Source: Austropuccinia psidii (Eukaryota; Basidiomycota; Pucciniomycetes; Pucciniales; Sphaerophragmiaceae). From it: DNA of 64,000 bases. Shown in pieces: positions 57,848-64,000 of this stretch. The position numbers were made by a program, and so were the translations under genes. The stretch lies in NCBI GenBank assembly GCA_023105745.1, contig JALGQZ010000001.1, forward strand, positions 69,973,991 through 70,037,990, given 5' to 3'. The notes beneath the pieces are model-generated. The model searched no databases. It saw only the letters and a list, made by a program, of their open reading frames with translations, and was not told where the DNA came from. Each line of letters begins with the position of its first letter. Position 1 is the first letter of the stretch.

Positions 57848-59769
57848 TGTGAGCCTTGAGATATATTTTACATTCCCAAATAGGCCCAATTCCAATTAAA
57901 ACAAAATCTGAAATATAAGTAACACAAAAGTGATGGATATATTTGAAATTCATCATTTTTTATTCTAAAAAAGATGAAAACCCTTTTTTGAGTAAGTAAA
58001 TCCATGGATTTAGGGCTAGGTTTTGATTCTACACAAAATTTACCTGTTCCAACTCCATAGAGTGGATAAGCTTAAATTAATTCTATGAGGGGGTAATATG
58101 GAAAATAATTCAACACCACATCATCAATACCACATAGAAGAATTTTGAAAATTTGTGTTTTTCTCCATTTCATTCCAAAATAATGGGAATGTGAGAAATT
58201 CCAGGTTAAATTTACACTAAGAATGGTGTTATGAATGTTTTTAGCACTTATTATTACTGTATTATTACATACAGGCTTGATATACCCATAGTGGATATCG
58301 GTTGTTAAGCCTAAATTACTATTCTTGATGTGAAAATAGCAAAGGGGGACAAAAAAATATCAAAGAGAGACAGGGTACCCAACTTCTGAGGCCTCTGACG
58401 CATGGTCAGCTCCATAGCTTGAATCTATGGTTTTTCCTAGCCGAATTCATCTGTTGAAACATTTTGGGTACTTGGTTACCAAGTTAAAGTCCTATTAACT
58501 CATGAGAAAATAGCAAATAAGCTGATATTTTGATGTGACAAGGAGGTAATGAGCATGTCTGACTCATGTGACCATGTTAATTATCAATTATTTTATATGA
58601 AACCCCAAAAACAGTAATTAAAACCCTTTTTGGGACAAGTATCCATGAACTTACCTCATACCAACCAACTATTACTGTGCTATTTGCTTTCCTTCATAGG
58701 CATAAGGTAATACTTCAAAAATTCATGAAAAGTAAAATTATGATTGAATCTTCCTGAAATTTTTACAACCAATGGAAAAAGGAAAAATTTATATAAAAGG
58801 AAAAAAGAAGTATGAATTCATAATTAAAATTAAAATCTTTATCTACAGTGCATTTTTTATGATTCCACTTGAAACACTGAATCATCAAAAATTCACAGAA
58901 AATACAACCTTTGATGAAATTTCCAATAGAATTTATAACTTGGAGAATTTAATGTTCATTTTCAATACAAGAGGATTTACAGTTGTTACTGCTTTATTTC
59001 TTAGCCATATTTGGGTGCTTAGTCATGCAAAATGACTTAGTTGGGTAATTATGATAATTGTATGTGACAACAAGTGATATCATTAATACTCCAAAGAGGA
59101 TAATTTGTTTCCAACTAATTGTATTCTCAATTTTCTCCATATAAAACCTCTGTGAGATGTTATTGACTTAAAAGTGGCCTCCTCTTTCTGTTTTTTCCAA
59201 ATCATCTTATTATTCAATCATGTCACTAGTACTAACAAGTAAGTATTAGTTAAATATTTTCATAAGATTCTCTTTTCTTTCAGAATCAATAAGAAAGAGG
59301 TTGAATCAAGTAAATACACACTTTTAAATAGTACTTAACTGCTGTAAATTAATTTTTATCTTTTAAATCCACAAAGAATTTGTCAAATCACTCTGCTAAA
59401 TTCTCTTTAAGGTATTTTTGGAGTATTGCTGAGTTTTTTTCTTAATTCTTAAAGTTTTTCTCTATCTTGTAGTTTTCTTCAAGAAGTATAATTTTGATTA
59501 CTCTTGCAAAAGATAATTATAAGTTGAAATAATTCTTCAGTATTTTATTAAAGAAGTTTTATTATTAATACTTCTTGAAATTGATTCTAGTAGACAATTA
59601 CTTTCTACTGCTATAATCAATAGTAGTTTATAACAAGTCAAATAAATTATCAAGAAACGTTTTATCTATTTGTGGTTTAAATAAGCTATCTTATTATATT
59701 TAATAAGAAGCATCACAGTACTCTTTATTAAAAGTAATATTATCAAGAGTTTTATAGACAAACCTTTGA
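57848..59769 (+). mobile_element. 3' LTR of LTR2-plus
   Basis: About 1,922 bp, starting TGTGAGCCTTGAGATATA after a purine tract (GGGGAGAGAA). It aligns end to end, in opposite orientation, with the LTR at 26,905-28,809. Its end has decayed (AACCTTTGA for CATCTTACA). Confidence 0.8.
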
Positions 59770-62119
59770 ATTTGCTACTCCAATTCCTGTTCAAGCAAAT
59801 ACCAATGAAGGTTCCAGGATGGGGTGGTAATAAAATTAGTTTTCTCATCAATTAATTCTAAAGCTTACACTTGATTCCATGAATGTTATAAAGCTGAATA
59901 ATCTGGAAAAAAACTAATGGAAATTATGTAATATATAAACTAAACTTTCCTATTCCAAGTTCCTCTAAAAGTGTTAAACAAGACCAGAGCTTTCCATCCA
60001 AGAACAAGAAAGACTTAATTTGATGCTGAAATATTACAGGAATATATTTTAACCCATAGAAAAGAAGTATAATATAATGATCTATTTGGAAAGCTGGAAA
60101 AATAAGTATTGGTTCACACTCAATGAAAACAAGAGTTTAACAAGGTATTTTTTTGGCATATCACAGCTCTTTGGATTTTTTTGGAGCTAAAAGGATTCCA
60201 TTGTGCATTTTAGCTTATCTACTGCAGAAAGAAGTACCTGGAAGCTTGCTTGTGGGTAGGAAATACTGAAGAAGGACATAATGAAAAGGAAAATTGAGGG
60301 ACCATCAAGTAGAAATTTGAGAAAAAAATATATTTATTAAAATAAAATCATAGTTGAATAAATGGAATATCTTCTAATCAAAAATATTAATCAATTCGCA
60401 GAAAGTTCCAACCTAATTTTGAAAAACAACATGAGAAAGAAGAGAATATCAGCTAAGACGTTTGAATATAATTTTGAAACTTTTTGAGATCTTAAAGTTA
60501 ATAAATGTTCTGAGGAGAAAAAAATAATTAAACAATAAAGGAAATAATCATGATCATTTTCAAAAGGGAAGAATTGACCAGAAAGGAAAATCGGATACCA
60601 AGGATAATTAAAGGCCAAAGTATGAAATACAATGCAAATATGCTACAAATAAGGAGTGAATGGATCAGAAATCTGACTTATAGAATTATATAGTGAATTG
60701 AGAGACCATGTTTAAAGAAAAAGGTTCAAAATTTATAATGACACAAGAGTTATTGATTTAAGGAATTACTAGCAAGGAGAGGTCCAAGCTTCACAAAATT
60801 TGTTAGGAATATTTATGGATTTTATCTACGTATCATAAAGACTATACTACAGCTAATTTTAGAAACTTTAGCTCTGTGATATTGAGAAATTTTGCCATGT
60901 TCAGCTTTATGTCCCACTTGCCTCTTTGGAATATAGATTTCCTTCTGTGAGGTACCCACCTGAAATGTATTATGGGCTACCTTTCTCCAGAGATTAACCC
61001 TTTAACTACCTTTTCAAAAACCAGATTGGGGCCTTATTTTGGAAAGTGATGGTGTCTTTGCAAGCATGAGAGGTCTGATTAAGCCTGGATATCTATATAA
61101 TCCTTCATAATTTGTGAGATTACTCTTTTTCTTCAAAAAAAGCAAATCCACTGGTTAAACATCCCACCAAGCAAATATGAACCATCACTCAACTAATAAA
61201 CTCTTGGTCTTCCTGGACCCCAAAATTACTCATGCATTGAGTTTATTTAATCCTTTAATGGAAGAATTTGTGAACGACTTTCACCTACTATTATGTCAAA
61301 TGACCTTATGTTACAACTTACCAAAATTATTTCTCCTGCTTCAATGAATATGGTAGTCCTAGAAATTAGAAAAGAATTCATTATCTTACCTTTTCTTAAC
61401 CAAACAACAGAATATGTTCCTTTCTGATCTCAAATAATTTTTGCTACCCATAGCTGAATCCCATGACCAAGTGAGATTATTCTTTGAACAATTAAATTTA
61501 ACCAAGGAGAAGCAGACCAGATATCATGAGTTTTTCCTAAAAGCTTTGGATCCCCTATCACCCCTCCCACAGTTCATAGCTTACCACCAGTTTTCTGTAA
61601 ATCAACTCTACCATCTGAATTGAATACTTACTGTCACCAGGGTTTTAATAAGGGATATTCTAAATAATATGTATAGATATAGTTAGGGATTCTCAGAGGG
61701 TTCTGTCTATTTTTCTTATTCACTCTCACAAAATTTCCAGGAATAATCAACCTGGGAACCCATAGTTTCTCATTCATTGCAGCTATTATTCTTTCAGAAG
61801 ATAATACACATATCCACATTTCTAAAATACTCCATACTCACTGAATTTAAAGATAACATCTTCAAAAAAATATATGACCTTGATAATTAGATCAATTCAT
61901 TAAGAAAAAACCTTAATCATTTACTTTCTGTTGCTCCAATTCGACTGAACTCATTTCATAGCATCTTAAGACCTTCTTTGTTACCCTTCCCCTACTACTA
62001 GGTATTATTCCAATCAAGAAATATGCTGTGGTATATTTCATGAACATAGCTACCTTGATTAATTTTAATCATTTTGTATTGTTCATTGAACTCCAACATC
62101 AAGTATTTTGGTGATTCCC
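59770..62119. other. AT-rich stretch with a coding-like remnant
   Basis: Mostly no gene. From about 61,200 to 61,630 a plus frame reads LLVFLDPKITHALSLFNPLM, then breaks. In the frame at 61,441-61,623 it gives HDQVRLFFEQLNLTKEKQTR and LDPLSPLPQFIAYHQFSVNQ. This looks like decayed protein-coding sequence, perhaps of a transposase, but I cannot name the family. The minus frames at 60,391-60,618 and 61,634-61,819 are not supported. Confidence 0.35.
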
Positions 62120-63534
62120 TGTCAGGCTTAGTCTATGATGGAGCATTAAATCTATGTATATACAGCTTTAGCTCTGACTGTGAACTGGATATTTGAGTTT
62201 TGAAGAGGAGTTATAATAGATAATTTAAGGGCTTTACTATGAGGAATAGTGGTGGTGAGTGCTGTTGAAAGCTCTGGGTGCAGTCTTACCAGTTGGTTTA
62301 ATATAACAAGAGCTACAGTGCACTAATTAAGGTATACCTGGTTATTTTCCAAGGCTATAACTGTTTTGGAAAGTTTTAATATGTCGTAATTAAAGAGCAG
62401 GATGGGGATTCCTTTTCTGGCAGAGAAAAGGCCTCCTTTTATCCTGAAATGGGGTGGAAAGGTCCTCTAGACCATCCACATAGAGGAAGTGAAGATTTTT
62501 CATTTCAGAGTACTGGCTTGTGGTTTTAACAAGGCCTGTATGCTCTCTATTGGGCTCAAATGTGGTTTGAAAACCACATCTGGGCAGTTTTCCCCAATAC
62601 AGGGTGAAAATTATCATCTGGATACCACACAGCCCTCTTCTAGTGTGTATGATGCATAGAAAGTGGTAAAACACCTGTATGGGACCCCATTATTGAATGA
62701 GCTATGAGTTATTGAAGCATAAAGAAGCTTTTTTGTTTATTTGACACCTCCCAATCATAGTAACAGGATAGTATCCCACAGTAAAGATGTATTTGCCAAA
62801 CTGTGGGATTTTAACCTTAAAGCTCCTATAGCTTCATCAGTTTTTAATATATTGAGCTCAAACTTGGTTCATTTTGTAGCTTTGGATATGATCTACACAA
62901 TGGTACCTTGTTTGGTATGGGTAACATTAAATATGGCAAAGTTATGCCATGTCCAATTTTTGTTATCCATGTATATGATTTTCTCAAAATCTGTATGGAA
63001 CTTGTTTGCTCCATAACTCTTGTTATAGATAGGATATGGGGGAATTTATGACACCATCAGATAACCCTTATTGTGCTCTTTCTAAAATGACCCCACTTCA
63101 GGTATATCACACTAAAACTGTAGAAGCTAGATGAGAGGTGAATATTTGATTCACCCTTATTTGACCTCATTTTGACCATAGCTTCCGTAGTTTTGGTGCT
63201 AGCTCAGTTTGGCTAGTACCATTGAATATACCTTACTTAGAGCTTCAAGTTTAAAACCCATTTGCTGGTGTTAAGCTTCTTCCTCTGGATTTCAGATGGG
63301 AGGTGAAAATTAAGGTTTATGCTCAGCAACTCCTTTGAGCAGTAATAGCTTTGTTATTCTTTGTCCTATGATAATGGGACTTGTATATTTGGAAACAGGT
63401 GAGTTTCCTCTTATGTTTGATACCTTTTGAGTGGTTTTGGCTCAGCTCCATTCTTTGGTGTTATTTTGCTCTACCATTGGTTTATGGTATTTGGCTATCA
63501 TTCTTGTGCTCTGGTTTTGAGTCACAGGCTGACA
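62120..63534 (-). mobile_element. 3' LTR, family LTR3, minus strand
   Basis: The LTR (1,415 bp) starts on the minus strand at 63,534 with TGTCAGCCTGTGACTC and ends CCTGACA at 62,120. It is the counterpart of 17,306-18,719. A purine tract and the pol C-terminus precede it on the minus strand, so it is a 3' LTR. The outer flank (minus) is GGGAA. Confidence 0.85.
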
Positions 63535-63551
63535 TACCCTCCCTCTAAAAA
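63535..63551 (-). other. polypurine tract, LTR3-minus
   Basis: TTTTTTAGAGGGAGGGTA on the minus strand, directly before the LTR. Confidence 0.8.
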
Positions 63552-63558
63552 AGGCTCA

Positions 63559-64000
63559 TCATTGATGAGACTGTTCAGGCCTCCTAGAGGTTCTGAATCT
63601 TCTCAGGTGAAGGTTACTATCTGGTATTCCATCTTCTTCCAACCATTTATCTTTACCTGCTGTTTGGTTCTTGAATCTGACCAAATATTGTCTCTGGTCT
63701 TTACCATTCAGTCTGATGTTCCTGGCCTTGATGATCTTTTTCACAGGGCCAGGGGAGTCTTCAACCTCCACTATGTCTGGTGGGGTGTAGTTCTTGTTCC
63801 TGGAGGGGAATTTATCCTCTCCTGTCTGGAAGTAGGGTTTGACAAAAGTCACTGGCAATACTGGGTGTTTTCTACAGAATTCCTATGTAAGTCTAACCTC
63901 CACTGCATTTTTCCCTATCAATTTAATTATAGTGAAGGGTTCCATTAATGAGTCTCTCATTCTCTTTGGTCAATTAATGTTATTAAATCTGAGTGTAGAT
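63559..64000 (-). pseudogene. pol: pol C-terminus, LTR3-minus (partial)
   Basis: The element enters from beyond the window's right edge. The visible part holds the integrase GPY/F region (MRDSLMEPFTIIKLIGKNAV) and then an open frame (63,858-63,559) with VKPYFQTGEDKFPSRN and the linker VEDSPGPVKKIIKARNIRL. A chromodomain-like end follows (RQYLVRFKNQTAGKDKWLEE), finishing RRFRTSRRPEQSHQ. Two stops lie upstream in the same frame, TGA near 63,970 and TAG near 63,893, so the copy is not intact. Confidence 0.85.

Noticed and set aside
26905..59769. The two LTR2 LTRs as the ends of a single large element
   Set aside because: They are in opposite orientation, each is joined to its own pol copy, and they lack matching target duplications.
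17306..63534. The two LTR3 LTRs as one element enclosing the window
   Set aside because: They are in opposite orientation, and the right one is a 3' LTR preceded by its own pol on the minus strand.

Overview
The window is about 25-30% GC, gene-poor and crowded with repeats. It looks like a filamentous plant-pathogen genome, most probably a rust fungus (Pucciniales). I infer this from the distinctive Ty3/gypsy gag-pol proteins (for example the gag segment reading TPVTPSELEGNQGKGKK and the pol C-terminus VEDSPGPVKKIIKAR), short 65-81 bp introns, a TET-like 2OG-Fe(II) oxygenase and a BED-finger hAT transposase. From memory the gag-pol proteins resemble those of the myrtle rust Austropuccinia psidii. 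No database was searched, so the species is an inference.

Layout. 1-850: palindromic repeats like the ends of the hAT element described below. 0.85-17.3 kb: AT-rich, mostly without genes, except a decayed multi-exon minus-strand gene (8.17-10.2 kb) and a decayed coding stretch on the plus strand (14.3-15.8 kb). 17.3-21.19 kb: 5' LTR and gag of a plus-strand Ty3 element (family LTR3), cut off inside gag. 21.19-28.81 kb: a minus-strand Ty3 element (family LTR2) lacking its 3' end. It is inserted in an older minus-strand element (family LTR1-old, 28.81-29.46 plus 49.08-55.01 kb), which itself sits in an older plus-strand LTR2 element (55.01-59.77 kb). 29,462-49,082: a hAT transposon with 8-bp target duplications and terminal inverted repeats, inserted in the reverse-transcriptase/RNase H part of LTR1-old. 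It holds a spliced hAT transposase gene, a TET-like oxygenase gene, a GC-rich minisatellite and a 2.9 kb ATTAATTA-type array. 31,178-41,279: a young, almost intact LTR1 Ty3 element with 5-bp target duplications, inserted in the TET-like gene. 62.12-64 kb: 3' LTR and pol C-terminus of a minus-strand LTR3 element.

The order of events can be read from the nesting: LTR2-plus, then LTR1-old into it, then LTR2-minus and the hAT separately into LTR1-old, then LTR1-young into the TET-like gene of the hAT. Many stop codons in the older pieces are of the kind produced by C-to-T change (CGA to TGA, CAA to TAA, TGG to TGA). This fits decay by deamination of methylated DNA.

The most unusual observations are: (a) a TET/JBP-like oxygenase as apparent cargo of a hAT transposon; (b) gag leaders in which the start codon appears to be assembled across an intron (A|TG), seen in two families and partly in the third; (c) a second leader intron whose 3' end contains the ATG of an overlapping reading frame, so that splicing would choose between two gag frames; and (d) a pol protease with DPG in place of the usual DSG/DTG.
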